From the NCBI RefSeq assembly GCF_036370855.1, contig NC_088111.1, positions 21,239,501-21,303,500 of the forward strand: 64,000 nt of DNA, given 5' to 3'. Below the pieces are notes generated by a model that ran no database searches, had not been told where the DNA came from, and saw only the letters and a list, made by a program, of their open reading frames with translations. This DNA is from Dromaius novaehollandiae. Lineage: Eukaryota > Chordata > Aves > Casuariiformes > Dromaiidae. This document shows, piece after piece, positions 25,844 to 39,195 of this stretch. A program made the position numbers and the translations under genes. Positions within the stretch are counted from its first letter, which is position 1, and every line of letters starts with the position of its first letter.

Positions 25844-25959
25844 CTGTCAAGTAGATGCAGGGAGCAATGGATTCCACTTATTCCCCCGTGGGGAACATTC
25901 CCACCCATGGCTGTCAATGGGTTTGGGCATCTGCTGGACCAGGTCATCCTGGTAATAGT

Positions 25960-26110
25960 GGAGGAGCTTTTAAATTGAAGAAACTGGATTTTACAGATGG
26001 GGAAGCTGAGTTACCAACCATGGAACCAGCTTGCCAGCCACCGCACACCCAAAGACAGAAGTGTCCACTTTGCTTCCATGACACTGGGCACCCAAAACTG
26101 CCATCAGACC
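25960..26110 (-). mobile_element. MIR-like SINE fragment
   Basis: The minus strand reads AACTCAGCTTCCCCATCTGT followed by AAAATCCAG, a MIR-core match. It lies just upstream of the NHLRC4 coding exon. Confidence 0.45.
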
Positions 26111-26689
26111 CCTGGCAATGTGTCCTGAACCAAACCCAGGTTGCTCATTTACAGATCTAAGCCTATAAAAAGGGCCCTGACTCCCTGTTCCCAGCATAGC
26201 TCGGGCCAATGACCACGTGTGACTATGAGCCCAGCCCCATAGAAGTCATACTTCTGTCTTAACATCCTGGGGGCTGCCCTTCCATGGCAGTGCTGCTCTC
26301 CTGCTGGCTCTGTCCTGTCCTTTGCCTGGCTCAGGGCAGCAAGGTGGAGAGATGGTGTGTTAGTGATGGCTGATTGCTCTTGGGCCTGGGTAAACAGAAA
26401 AGCTCCTTGTCCTATCAAGCAGGAGCAGAGAGACAAGGGCTGATATGTAGTTTTTATTACCTGCTTGTCCTGCACCCAGAGAGAAGGCAGTGATCAGTAC
26501 CTTTCCTCCAGGATCAGGGCCATATCCTATCTACTTGCTCCTGCTAGTGAGAGAAGATGGCCCAAGGTGCCCAGTAGCAGTGAAAATTTGGGGTTTTTAC
26601 TTAAAGAACTGGGGAAAGAGGATATAGTGCTCCTACCCTTAGCATGAGACACAACTTCTGGGATGGAACGGGAGCAATGTCACACCTTG

Positions 26690-26800
26690 AGGTCAGGACT
26701 TCTGGCTTCACTCACTGTTCTTTTGCTGACTTACCACATGCCCCCAGCCTGGTCTTTGCTCAGCTCTGTACCTCGTTTTTCCCATTTACAAAAAGGGGGC
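26690..26800 (+). mobile_element. MIR-like SINE fragment
   Basis: A short diverged match to the MIR core is seen: CTCTGTACCTCGTTTTTCCC, then ATTTACAAAAAGGGG. Confidence 0.4.
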
Positions 26801-28807
26801 TTGTGACTTTTTCCCCAGCCATGGCAGGCTTTGAGGTCCAGCAATGAAGAAGCTCTAAGAAGGATTATTTTCAACGAGGCAGATCAGCCAGGACTCATGA
26901 GCCGTCATGCACAGCTCTTGTTCTCCACATTGGTCAATCTTCACTCCATCCAGCTCAGTAAGGCAGTGTTTGGAGTCGAAGGTGGTATTTATTGATTTGG
27001 CTCAAGCAAAGAGAGTCAGGAGCAAAAGCAGAATCAGCTGGGTCCAGCCTGCAAAGTCCTCGACAAAGTTGGTCCTCCTGCACTGGCAGCATTCAGTTTA
27101 CAAAATGCTCAGCCAGTCCTTGGCAGGAATGAGCTCAAAGCATTCACCTTAAATCTGGCCAAGGTTTTCCCTGGGCTTGAGGGAGTTTGTGTCTCTTCAT
27201 TACTCAGCTGGGCCAAAGTTAATGAAGTTCAGACCAGACTTTCCCCGCTTTTTGAGATGCTTGGATGGGGATGTGTGCACCTAGTCCTTCCAAAGAACCA
27301 TGTGAGTTAGAGTGGGGGTTGGCTGACTTCAGGGAGCTGTGGGATTGGCATCTGCCTCTAAACTGTCCAGGGGCTGGGATCTCCTTGCTTTGTGTGTTTA
27401 GGGCACTTCTGGCCTTGGATCAATGTATCTCTGAAGTTCACAGGATCGGGGGAGTTGGTTTGGCCCTTTCATCTGCCAAAAGGTACAAAAATAACTTGAT
27501 ATGACAAGCGCCAGGGCCACTCCATCCGAGCCTAGGCAGGATAGGAGGCAGCTTCAAAAAAACATCTCCCAGGGCAACAGAGTTTGACCTTTTGTTTCGC
27601 TGTTGTGTGCTCCATCACCAGGATAAACAAACACGGACTGGTCCTGGGGCTCCAGTTCACCTTTTCAGGACTGTGGCTCTGTCACAACCTGCTTGAAAGC
27701 CACCCCCAAACCCCACCAGACACATGTATCAAGGCAAGGCCCTGGCAGAGGCAAGGCCCCCACCCTCTCCATCCCCATACAGACAGGAGGGGCTGCAGGG
27801 TACAAAAGACAGGGACATTGTTTGGCTGCCAGCTCTACAAGTGGACCAAAGGGAAGAGAGTTTAAGCCCAGTTCAGGCTTGCCTGGAGCACGTTACTTGC
27901 AGGCATTAGCAGCGAGCTTCCCGTGCAGTTTTTCCTTCCCTGAACCCCAAGGACATCAGCTCTGCCTTAGTATCCTGGAGGCTTCTGTAGGACTCTGTGC
28001 CAGCTCTAAGCAAAGTGCCAAGCTCATAGCAGGCTGTGCTGTGGGGCTCCATGCCACACTGCATGTTCCCCTCCCAGGGTTTCCTGAAGCCCACCTTGAC
28101 TCCATGCTGGTAGGGTTTCTGCGAGGAAAACCATACAGGCAGGAGAGTGCAAGCCCTGGGTCTCTGCCAGTCCGTATGCACCAAGGCACGACACCCACCT
28201 GGCATGGCGCACGCATGCAAGAAGCCAGAGGGAGATTCCACGGGCATAGCTGAATTGTGAGATCTGTGATTTCATTGTTACGTAGTCACAGAATTGTGGA
28301 AAAAACCCCAGACCTCTCCGTTCAAAATATTTGCCCATCTAGATCATGCCTCAGCAACCAAGGACATGACCACGGGGCAGGTAGACGGTGTTGATTAGTG
28401 AGCATATCCCAGCCCCGATTTTGCAGGATCATGAGAAGGCCAGTGCTTATGACATTTTTGGATGCTTAATTGCTGCATTGCAATGAAGGCCCCCCATTGC
28501 CTGTTTCTGTAACTCAGATTCATGCTGGGACTCTGGGGTGCTCCAGTCTGGAGGGTCTCACTAGTCCCTCGCCTGCCGGCCCTGGACTGCTGCTGGCAGT
28601 GGGAAGATTTTGGCAGAGATCTGTGATTATTTGCTGATAAACCAGATACGGACCATTGCCGGGACAAAATGCAGCTGCACTGCAGCCGAACCTAGACTTG
28701 CTGTTTCTTTGCCTAGACACCAGGCGGCTCTGTCTGTCCAAATAACCAAGAGAAAGATAATTGGCATAATTTGGTTAAAAAAAAAAATCAAACCCACCGT
28801 GTATATT

Positions 28808-28826
28808 TGTGTGTGTGTGTGTGTGC
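28808..28826. repeat. TG dinucleotide microsatellite
   Basis: About nine TG units run into CACACGC. Confidence 0.92.
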
Positions 28827-31800
28827 ACACGCAGCAGAAAGTGGTGTCCCAGGGCTGTATGTGAGAGCTTTAGGTGGGAACCCTGAGCACCAGACTGCAC
28901 AGCCAGCCTTAGAAAATCTTGCCTCCGGCCTGAGTAGCCTCCTCCCAGCTTCAGGAGACAGAGCATCCTGGTTTGTTGTCCCACTGCCATGCCCGTGCTC
29001 TCGGACAACTGCTGAGCTTCACCTTCTTTAAAGGGTCCTGTGGCACAGTGAGGAAGAGCTCCCAGCTGGTGTTGGAGGAGGGTTTAAGTGTGGCTTTGGG
29101 GTGTGCAGGGGCTGGGAGTCAGGGGCTTTTGGAGCCACGTTCCTGAGGTGGGTTGGGGTTGGGGCAGATGGAATTTTTAAACCCAACTAAGGGAAGGAGA
29201 GAGCAAGAATTCAGTTCCACTTCGGACATCACAGAGTCCCCTCCAGAAAGGAAAATTATAACTACCCCAGCCCCTCCTAAAACTACCTTGGCCCCATCTT
29301 CAGTCAGTGTGGGCACCTTATGAGACACCAGAGAGTGCTGACAGCAGGTCAGCCTTACTTGCGAAGAAGATTCTCTAGTGTCTGATAAGAGCTGAGCTGA
29401 TACCTCAGCCTCTCCCTTGGCAATAATAAAGCTCTCTTCTTTCTCTGTGGCTTCCCCTTCTTGTAACACTCACAAGAGGATTAAGTAGTTAATCCTCTTT
29501 GAGACATTGAGCTCCCTGTTGAATTTAACCAAGTGGGCCAAAAGCCCTGAGACATAGATGAAGCAACAACACAAAGCCCCTTTCCTGCAGGAAACAACCT
29601 GAAGGATGAGACATGACTGATCTTGGAAGCAGCCCATTGCCTCCTTCCTCATTCACCCCCAAGCACCACTCTGAGCTCACTCCCTGCCCTCTGTCTCTGG
29701 CTGGGCTCCCGCTACAGCCTGTCCATGCTTGGCTTTTGCCTCATGGTGAACGGTGGGAGCAAAGTGAAGCATCCTCACAGCTTGGCTGGAGACAGCTTTG
29801 AGGCTGTACAGGATGTGGGACAGAGAATAGAGGCTTTTCCCAAGTGCAGCCAGTGCTCTTCATGGTGGAGAGGACTCCGGCGGGTCCAGGGAAGTGCTGT
29901 GGCCCTGGAGGCACAGGAGTTAATGGAGCAAAACTATGTGCCAGAAACATCCTTTTTCTACATGGTCCTGGGCCATTTTAGTTTCCAGGAAGGACTGCTC
30001 TGGCTCGGGGTGAGGAAGCGTGTGGCAGGCTGGTGGGTGCCTGCTGCAGCCGAGCAAGGAAGCCACTGCACTTCCCACCCAAAACGCAAACTGTCTAAGT
30101 CCTTGGGTGCCCCACACCTAAAATCAGGGAGGAAATAACAACTGCTTTGGAGATTTGGCCCTCTGCAGCCCCAGATCTAGGAAGATGATGTGGGCATTTT
30201 GGCTCTGCAGCAGTCCCTGCCTAGGCTGGGAGGAGTGAGATGGGGCTGCTCCAGTCACCCTCCCTGGCCTGTAAAGTTGCTCCCGTGTCTTCAAGCAGCT
30301 TTTGCCTCTGCAGAAACAGTTCCTCCTTCCTGCTCAGCTGTTCTGCTCTCAGGCCCTGCATCTTCCCCCTGTACCCCTCAGCAAGCAGAGGGAAGCCCCA
30401 CTCTGGCTCTGAACACCGAGTCCTGATGTGTCTGTGGTACCTCAGCATCTTCCTTATCACCTTGACCCCGGCCAAGCACGGGCTCCCTTGCATGCATCCA
30501 TTGGGCAGGGGAGAGCAAAGGCAAGGGAGGAGCTGACCAAACATTGCAGTCAGTTGGGATCTCACCCTGTCGGAGCCTGCAGTGCCTGAAGGAAACTTGC
30601 TTTCCACTATGCTTGGCCAGCCCTGATCAGAGCCAGGAAAATGCAGTTCTTGCCCTCCCCACTCCCAACAACCTTTTTAAGTGTTTAACCCTCTCTGCTT
30701 CACTCCATGGGCCTTTGATCCAAATCTAAATTCAGGATGGTTCTGCACTTGGCAAATACCCAGGGAAGTGATCCATTCAGAGGCATCCAAGAGCAGGGAA
30801 AGGAAACCTCCAAATGGAATAACAGATGGACAGGGGAAAAACACAGCAGAGAAACTTTTGTAGTCTTTTGTACTTCTTTCCCTCACATAAAACTGAGTAG
30901 ATGGGGTAGCTCCCACTCCTTGCTTGTCTGCACTGGTATCACATGATAGGGGGAATGGAGAATACAATCATTATCCGAGCAACTAAGGACCATCAGTTCC
31001 AGCACTTCCATGCAATTTATTGTGCATTGCCACGTGCCAATGTTTAAGATCAGTCTGAAGGGTTCATACTAGGGCTGGCTGGTGTGGCTGCCATGCTGGA
31101 GGAGGCAGGGCGAGTTGAACCACGGCAACATTATCCCCACAGAGCCAGGAGACAGTTGCTAGGGCATGGCAAGATGGCTTGATGCAGTGATGCCACCGAG
31201 GTGGTTGCAATACCAAGAGCCGCAGCAAGCAGTAGTGTTGCTGCAACAACCAGATGGGATTAGCAGATCCAAGATCAGTGGAAGGTACTGTGCAGGGTGC
31301 CTTCTTCTGAGCTGCCTGATCTCTGGTCCTTTTTTTTTTTCTTGAGAGAAGATCCCAGGGGGAGGAAAAGGATTCCCTGGTTTCTCTACAAGTGCCCCAG
31401 TTTGGATGGCAGAACAGACAGTGTCTGCCAGATAGGCTATAAGTTCATGTAACTGCATTGCCCTTGCAATTCAGTCCCCTGCCAGGTGTCAGCACATCTG
31501 GACTGCTTCCGTGTTACTCTGGCTTGTCAGCAGCCCTGGGGACAACATTTCTGCCTCCAGGGGAGTCTGTATCCTGCCCTGGTTGCTCCTAGCATGCAAA
31601 TGCTTCTAAGCAAGGGGAGGGATGAGGCTGAGAAGAGGCCCAAGGAAGAGCACACAGACTAATTTTTCCTGGTCCTGCTAGGACCTTCTAGGACACTTTG
31701 CTCAAGGCTTCTGAAAACACCACTGCTCTTTATTTAAGATCATGGGGAAAACTTCCCATCATGCATTAATTTAACAGAAAGAAAACCTTGCATGCCTTTC

Positions 31801-34288
31801 TCTGCCTTCTTTTCCCTATACAGGAAACACAAGATGGGCTGGGACTGGTTCCTGGAGATGACTGGCACCCTTCTGGGCAATTCGTGGTTTGTCTTCCCAG
31901 CTACAGAGTCCTCCTCAGCTAGCTCACAGCTAAAGAGTGTGCATTGCATTCAGTCTCCCCATCACTGCAAAGCCAGTTCATTACTTCTCTCCTGCCTGAG
32001 ACAGAGCAATTCTGCTCCAGGTTGTCTTTGCACCTTCACATGTCTGCTCAGAAATCTCCTTACCGACCTTGTCCCTTTTTTAGTCCATGTTTGGTAACTT
32101 TCCACGGCTCTGCGCTCTGGCCTCCCTGCTTTGAGGTAAGAGAAAACTGGTTGTGCTGGGCAAGAACCACTTCTTGTCCTGAGCTGGTTCCACCTCGTAG
32201 CCCACCGTTACGAGTGAGCAACCAGCTCTCTGGGCCCTGCCTGGGGAGGCTCATGGGAGAGATTCCTGGAGGCGGACAGGATGCATCACCATTGCCAGCC
32301 TGACAAAGGGGGAGCAAATAAGATCATCTCAATGCTCGCCTTCCCTGAGTCATTCCAGCCATGGCCTCTAGATTTGCATGATCCCAAATCAGTTCAATAT
32401 CACCCACCCAGCTACTGATCAATGTGCAAAGGATTAACTCACCTTGGCTTCAGACTTGCTCCATGGCCGATTTCTTGGTGTCTGGGAGGCATTGCAAGCA
32501 CCCCTCTAGCACAGCTTTTCTTGGCAGCACCCTCTTCCCCTGAAAACAGGAAATTGCTCCCCTGGTGCTTTCTACTCCGTCTTTTAACCAAGGGCAAAAC
32601 TGCATGTGTTTACAACTCAGACCCCCTCAGACTCAGACCATGGGACTGTGGTTTCTCCTGTTATGCTGGAGCTTGGCAAGGGGAGGCAATGCCTGCCACA
32701 GCCCCTCTGCCCACCTCACCTCCCAGCCTAGCACTCCTCCGTGGAGCTATGTCTCACGCAGCCTGGAGACTGCACATCCGCAAGTGAGTGGGACAGTGAC
32801 TGTCTTGTTCCTGGCATGGGATCGATCTCCCCCTTTCCTAAATTTGCCACTGAAACTTTGCCAAATAAGTCAAGGGAATTTCTGTGGGGTCTATGGGATA
32901 TTCCCATGTCATGCTTGGACCTACCCTTCTCATGTGCAGCCATCTGATGTGATGTCCTGCCACCCTGCCCTACAAATCATGGTCCCCTCCATATACCCCT
33001 GGGTCCCTGGGTAGCCCCTATGGTGTCTCACCCTCTGCTGCCGGCCCTGGCAGCACATAAAGATGACAGTCACAGCCAAGACAGCTAACATGGCACCCAG
33101 CCCACAGTGTGCCTCGTGCCTCGTGGGGAGGTTGGAAAACTTGTTTGGGATGCAGCAAATCCACCCTCAGTGTCCCAGTTTTGTTCCCAGTTTCTCTGGG
33201 GCCACACCCTTGTGCTGGCAGGATGAAGAGAACAACAACCTTTTCTTTCACAAGGAACCTTGAAATCTGTTTGTCCCACTGCCTTGCTCGAGATAAGCCT
33301 TCCCTGGGGGTTTGTTAATTAGGAAACTTTTTCCCCCTTGTCAACCCTTGAGCTGTCTGTTACTCTTGAACCCGGAGGAGAAGGAATACATAAGCGGGAG
33401 CAGCTGTACCCACCTCGGGTTAGAAACCCATAAAATTCGTGAAGCTCCATTGACCATGAGCTGCTGGGCTCTGAGCTGTGCTGGGGACCTGCTGTGAACC
33501 TGTGTCTCCTCTGCCCTGGGAGAAGGGGGGTGTTGCTGGCCTCAGTAGGGCAAAGGAGGAATTTTGCCTCACTCAGCTGGGTCCTCCAGCTGGTGTTGGG
33601 AACTGACCTTTGATTGGTAGGAAACTGGGGGGGGAAATGAAGTGGGGGGACTTTGGTCAACCGTGACCAAGTAAGATGACTATCAGGTGGGCCTGCCATA
33701 AAAACCAGGTAATGGCTGCCTATCAGATGCCTTTAGGGTGACCAAATAGCTGTGTAATGGGCCCTGTGCTGGAGTGGGCTGAGGGCCCTGAAGGGGCAGA
33801 TTGCAGACCAGATAAGCTGCCCCAGTAGTTCAACTCCCATCCATTATTTAAATGCAAAGGTAAATGCTTCCACCTTTTGAACTAGAATGGTGCCATCGGC
33901 TCTGCCACCTCCTGAAGGTCTCTGTCCTCCCTGAGGGCCACAATGCAGGTGAACTGCAGGCAGAAGTCACTGGGCAGGGGTCTGTCCTGCACAGCTGAGC
34001 TGGGGCAGGAAGGGGAGCCATACCCTTCTGCAAGGCTTTCTGTGGGGGTGCCACCAGCACCCCTGGGGACAGGGTGCAGAGGTTGAGTGTCAGGGCTTCA
34101 CTGGTACCTGAACCAGCACCCTTCTCTTTGCTCTTTCCTGCACCAGGACAATGGGCTGCCAGACACTGCAGCTCCAGCCAGCTGCATTCAGAACAGGGGG
34201 TCCTGGAGGGTGAGGGACCCTGCAGCCAAACTGCAAGCATGTGGGCAGCTCTGGGGACAGGAACAGCCATGCTTGCCTTTTCTCAGAG

Positions 34289-34320
34289 CAGGATATGTGG
34301 CAAGAGAGCCACATATCCTG
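34289..34320. repeat. Perfect 13-bp inverted repeat, 6-nt loop
   Basis: CAGGATATGTGGC (34289-34301) is followed, after AAGAGA, by its exact reverse complement (34308-34320). Pairing does not extend outward. Confidence 0.9.
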
Positions 34321-34349
34321 ACCACTCCTATGGGCACGCTCAAACCACT

Positions 34350-34480
34350 TATCCATGCCATGACTCGGTTTCCTCAGCTATTGAATGAGAAAACTGATGT
34401 CTTTTGCGAAGTTCTTTGAAACCTACTGATGAAAAGCGCTTGACAAGAGTTTGAAATGATATTATTAGTGTTCTATAATC
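34350..34480 (+). mobile_element. MIR-like SINE 3' fragment
   Basis: ATGACTCGGTTTCCTCAGC is followed by AAGTTCTTTGAAACCTACTG and ATGAAAAGCGCTTGACAAGA, then a TATTATTAG end. This resembles the core and tail of amniote MIR elements. Confidence 0.55.
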
Positions 34481-35430
34481 TGTTATCTTTTCAGTATATG
34501 TTCACCTCAGAGGAGGACAGCAGAACTGGGCACACCACTAGGTGTTTTGTTGCAAGCTGTTTCAGTCCCCAGCTGTGTGCCCCAGAGGAGCTGCCCAGCT
34601 GAATGAGCAATGGCAGAAACAAGCTCTCAATGCCTGCAACGAATGCGTGCTACTGCCCATCCTCGCCAAGCATCTCTGTGAGATCTCACCACTGCCTGGA
34701 AATGCAAGTCTGTTTCCCAGGCTGTGGGTTGCATTTGCCCTGTTTTCAAGCAAAGGGGCACACTTTTAATTCCCAGTGCTGGATAATTTGTCAAAGAAGC
34801 TGGGTTATCTGCTTTTGCAGGAGGAAGCTCTGTCCTTCTCTGAGTTTGTGCTGGGAACTGTCCTATAGGAATTAGGACCTCATTACCCTCTCTTTAAACA
34901 TAGTGAACTGCTCCTCTTCCCACCAAAGGCCAAGGGGGTAGGGTCCCAGTGCTGATCCTGCAGAAGAAAGCAGTCAAAAAACATACACATAAATAATCAC
35001 CATGTGCACCCAGTGTCAAAATCTGGCCGCATCGCACTGGTGGCTAACTCTGCACCTGTGAAAACCTAGAAGGAAATATCTCTGTAGTGGAGATCTATCA
35101 AGAAGGGCTGTTGGGAAGTCTGGCCAGAGTGCGTAGAGTACCATGGAAAGGAAAACATGCTTGGAATGGCTGATGGAGGGGACTTGTTCCCAGCTCTGGT
35201 TGTTCAAAGGAGATGCCTACCCTTCCAAAGGACACCTTGCCAAATGGTTGCTCAGCAGCAAGGCTTAGCACTGGCCTGGAGCACCTGGACATATGCTCGA
35301 GATGCAAATAAAGCAGGCAACAGCAACTCCTGTTCAGAAGTCTTCTGTTTAATGGTTTTGTTTTGTTTTGTACATTCGTAAAACTGTGAACAATAAATAC
35401 TGTGATTGGCCTCTACCTCCCACTGGACGG

Positions 35431-35446
35431 CCCCCCCCCCCCCCCC
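35431..35446. repeat. C16 run
   Basis: Sixteen C bases lie 35 bp after a plus-strand AATAAA motif. Confidence 0.95.
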
Positions 35447-36762
35447 GCCCTCATCACTTTCTCCGTTGGCCCTCTGTAAGCAACATAGTGAAGACTGCTG
35501 GCACCTGCTCCACTTGCATCCCTGGGCACTACCTCGCAGGAGAGGCCCTCAGTTCCCTGGACGTTAGTGAGCAGTGGCTGCATCCCAGTTTGGGGGGGCA
35601 GGATGAATTGAGGGGCTGGGAAGGGAGTGGCTACCTGTGTTCAAGAAATACATCAGATAAAGGCATGAAAGGCAGTATTATCTGGTGATCTGAGCCTGAA
35701 GCTTAGGTCCACTGATCTCCTGCTAAAGTCCAACTACAGAGTCCAACTACCTCTCTGGTGTCTAGCACCTCCCAGGTGCCCAAGTTCAGCCAGGGGTCTG
35801 CTAGGAAAAACAAAGCGGTGCTTGGAAGTGGGAAGAGGTTGTACACTAGGATGGATGGAGGGACCCAGGGGTCTGGATGTTCCTCAGAGAAGGAAAAAGC
35901 GAGGTGGACAGGGAAGGATGTCACAGGAATAACGGAGCTCCAGCTTCCTAGTTGTCTCTGTGTGCCCTATTCTGCTTTGGGCAAAGTGAGTCCTGGTGTA
36001 AAGAGGGAAGAAATGCACAGGGAAGCTGGTGTGGAAGTGCCTGTGCCAGAGGTGCACAGGGTGATAGAAGAAGCTGGAGAAGGACCGATGAACTGCTGGA
36101 AGTGGTTAATGTGAACAAGGTGCTTGGTTTGGAGAAGGCTGCTGTGCTGATGATGTTATAGCATGCAAAGACCACAGCACTCTTCAGACTCAGAAAGAAA
36201 AGACCAACCTCACCTCCTCTGGGCTCCAGGACTGAGCACTCTGCACCCAACCTTGGGGGCTTGTGCTAGTGGGGTTTCATTAGCTTCAATAGCCTAGTGG
36301 GACAAGGGCCATGTTGAGAAGCAACAGGCCATGGCCTATCAGGAGCCTCTGGAGCTAATTCTTCCCTGACACCCTTCTAAGGGACATGGTGTTGAGCAGA
36401 GTGTCTCCCCTTTTGAATACCTCCCCCCCTTCTTCCACCACTGCACTTGCTTCTCCAGAGAGTAGAGACCAATAACTCCATAGGACTATGTGCCCTGAAC
36501 AAAGTTTTTGAGCAAGCAATAAACCTCTGTGATGAGGTGGAAGTTTTGTCCAGAGAGCAATCAGGCAAGAAGATTTAACTCTTCCTGTTGCCCAGGTCCA
36601 TCAAACTACCTGGGATTCCCAGGTCTCAGGTAGGGGCCTGCCTTCTTCATTCACTTGTAGTAGCAATGTCCACTTTGTGCCCAGAGAAGAGCTAGTGTCT
36701 AAAGCTCCCTTGCTCTGCTGTCTAGGTTCCTTATTTGTGGCTTCGTTTCTTGACCTCTTTAT

Positions 36763-36784
36763 CCCCCCCCCCCCTTTTTTTTTT
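36763..36784. repeat. C12 T10 run
   Basis: Twelve C bases are followed by ten T bases and CCTCAG. It mimics a strong plus-strand splice acceptor, but no coding exon follows. Confidence 0.93.
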
Positions 36785-37295
36785 CCTCAGTGCAAAGAAC
36801 AAGCTGAGCAGGCTGAATCAATGGAGGCCCTTGGCACTAACAGAAAACCCCACCATCTCTTGAATGGAGAGTGTAGATAGGATAGGAAAGTGTACTTGGC
36901 TTTTCTGTGTTGAGGAGAGCACATTATTCCTGCCACAGCAGGAAGAAGTCCAAGAAATCCTGGCCCAAGCATGGGGACTTCCTGAGTCAAATCAGATAAT
37001 GCTCAGCCAGATGGTAGGATACAGGGAGGTGCAACTGCCCAGCAGTAGGTACCAGACTGCCCAACAGAGGCAAGAGCACACAGCAAGCATGGGAAGAAGG
37101 TGGTCTTTCAGGAAGGCCAATGCACACCCAACAGAGGGAAGCCAGCAGGCACTTCCCTGGGTGGCTAGCTCCCCAGCTGTTCATTTTGCCATCTTCTCTG
37201 GCTGAGGAATGGCTGTTCAGCATTATTCCAGGTAGGCCAGCTTGGGACAGGCCGGGTAGCTTCATAACCCAAAGTCCCTTTCCAGTCATTGTTAG

Positions 37296-37301
37296 TTTAT
37301 T
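37296..37301 (-). terminator. Candidate PRR35 poly(A) signal
   Basis: AATAAA on the minus strand lies in the context CAAATAAACTAAC, about 960 bp past the PRR35 stop. It is the first canonical hexamer I found downstream. Confidence 0.4.
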
Positions 37302-38264
37302 TGCCCCTCAAACAGTGCCGTTTGCTGCAGCATTGTTTCACCTATTTTGCTGTCCCATTTTATCATCATCTGGAGGATTAGGACTAGTTGCAGGAGCTCA
37401 AGGAAGTGGCATTCTGCAGGGATACAGGCGTTCACGAGGAACGTGCATGGGGAGAGTCTGTGGGGGCAGAGGGAGGGAAGATTGTTTCTGTGTAAAGGCA
37501 AAAGAAATAGCTGGACACTAGAACAGTGGGCAAGAACATGTCCCCACAGCCCAGCAGTCTCCACATGTGGCAGGCCCCTTTTCCAGGGAGGCTCAGCACC
37601 CAGGTGTGGAGCTGTGATCTGAGGCAAGGAGGCTCCCATGTAATCTTGTCTGTATGGCTGGGAGGATGCTCCTGTCTCCACAGTGTGGAAACTGCTTGGC
37701 CTCTGAGTCAGTCCATAGGGGCAACCAGTCCTCTGCTGTGACCCTGAAGCTGTCACAGGGTCTCTGGCTTTGCTCTGTACAAGCTGACAGCCACAGTCTG
37801 TATGAGCACCACCATAGCTGGATACAGGCCTTGGCCTTTCAGATACTCCGTTTGCGGTTTCTCCTCTGTCTGCAAGTCATGGGAGCTGGGTTGCAAAAGT
37901 CCCTGAGTGTCTCCAATGAGAAGATGCTGCTGGGGGAGGGGGGGGGGGTGTTGGCTGAGCCTTCTGCTGAAAGCTTTGTGCTTTTAACAGTTTTCTTTAC
38001 TTGCCTTCCAGTGACTTCAGTGAGCTGAGCTTGTTGAGTATGCACAAACCAGGAGTGCTGTTCTTGGCAGTGAAGAAAGACGCAAGAGGGGAACTGGTTT
38101 CTTACACGTGGAGTCAGTCACAAGAAGTTAGGTGGAGCACAGTGTGACGTGGCCTCAGATTCATACAGTGGTTAAGCTTTCATCTGTGGGGAAGGGGGGC
38201 ATAGACTGGGAAGGTTGTGCATGAGATGATTAGTGACATCCAGGAGCTTTTGAGTATGGTGGAC

Positions 38265-39195
38265 TTACGGGTCTGCATGCAAAGGGCTGTGGATACACAC
38301 TGTGTCTGTCTCACCGGGAAGGCTGCAGGACAGCGAACACTGCATGGCCCGGCACCTTAGGGGCCCATCCTCGGTGGCTGGGAGCTGAGGGCCCTGGGTG
38401 GTGTTGGATCTGCCATCTGAGCAGAGCAGGACACTGGAGTCTGCCTCGCACTTGGTGGTACGGCTGTAATAAGGCTCCATCACGTGCCGGAGCTCCAGCG
38501 GCATGTTGAGAGGCAAAACTTCAGCTTTGATCACAGTTCCTAGATGGGCCTCAGAGGAAGATGCCCGGAGGCTCTCTGACCGGCTCATCTTGATCAGAAG
38601 GTCGATGGTTTTGTTTTCGGCCTCGAGGAGACAGTTTGCCAGCCCTTCCCCTTCTCCAGCTTCTCCAGTTTCTGTATATTTGTTGAGGACCTCTTGATCT
38701 TTGCTGTGGATCTTCTCACTTCCTAGGCTTATATTGCAGGGTTCTTTCTTGGCCTGTTGGACCTTCTCCACGCTTTCAGAGGATCTCTTTACCGAGAGGT
38801 CCAAGGGCCCCTCATGGGGTTTGGTGGATTTCTCCAGTGCTTGGTGGATATGATAGAGCTCCCTTCGGATTTTGACCAGCTGCTCCCTCAGCTCTTTTTG
38901 CCCAGGGGTGTCCTCCTTTGCCAAGTCAGACAGTTTCTTCTCCACCTCTTGGTACTCCTCTAAAGTTTTGGACAGGTCCCCAGTAAGCATGGTCGTGGGC
39001 TCAGGGTCCATTGTGGTGGCAGAAGTCTCTTGTGCTCTGCTCTTCTTACAGAGGCCATGGTCAGAGGCAGCACCTGCAGTGGGCAGAACTTCAGAGCCAT
39101 TGGTCTTCTCTGCCTCCTCAGGCTGGCCTGCAAGGACATCCATGTGCCAATGGTCCAGGGCCTGGTGGAGGTGGCTGGGGTTGGCCCTTGAACCA
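38265..39195 (-). CDS. PRR35: PRR35 last coding exon
   Basis: The exon starts after a strong acceptor (TTTCTTCTGTGCAG); its first base completes a serine codon begun in the previous exon. It supplies residues 541-850. A heptad-rich segment, roughly residues 615-665 (LEEYQEVEKKLSDL, LREQLVKIRREL), probably forms a coiled coil. PLDLSVKR follows at 671-678; PLDLS fits the PxDLS motif that binds CtBP corepressors. IKAE fits a sumoylation site, and YYSRTTKCEADSSV is conserved near the C terminus. These blocks align with the human PRR35 C-terminal half as I recall it. The TAA at 38265-38267 is embedded in a perfect donor-like GTAAGT, so a further exon is possible. A minus-strand AATAAA at 37296-37301 is a candidate 3' end about 960 bp downstream. 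Confidence 0.92.

Larger units (their letters stand above)
25844..37295. other. Intergenic DNA between PRR35 and NHLRC4
   Basis: About 11.5 kb of fairly GC-rich, CpG-poor unique sequence lies here. It contains several MIR-like fragments, a TG microsatellite (28808-28826), a perfect 13-bp inverted repeat (34289-34320) and C runs at 35431 and 36763. Plus-strand AATAAA motifs lie near 35305 and 35391 but have no coding ORF in front of them. The many 60-170-codon ORFs show no family motif and overlap one another on both strands. No gene is supported. Confidence 0.5.

Noticed and set aside
29623..30138. 171-codon plus-strand ORF
   Set aside because: No motif, overlapping ORFs on both strands, and no promoter or poly(A) context.
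35300..35400. Plus-strand AATAAA motifs resembling a gene 3' end
   Set aside because: No upstream coding exon on the plus strand could be recognised. A non-coding transcript is possible but not supported.
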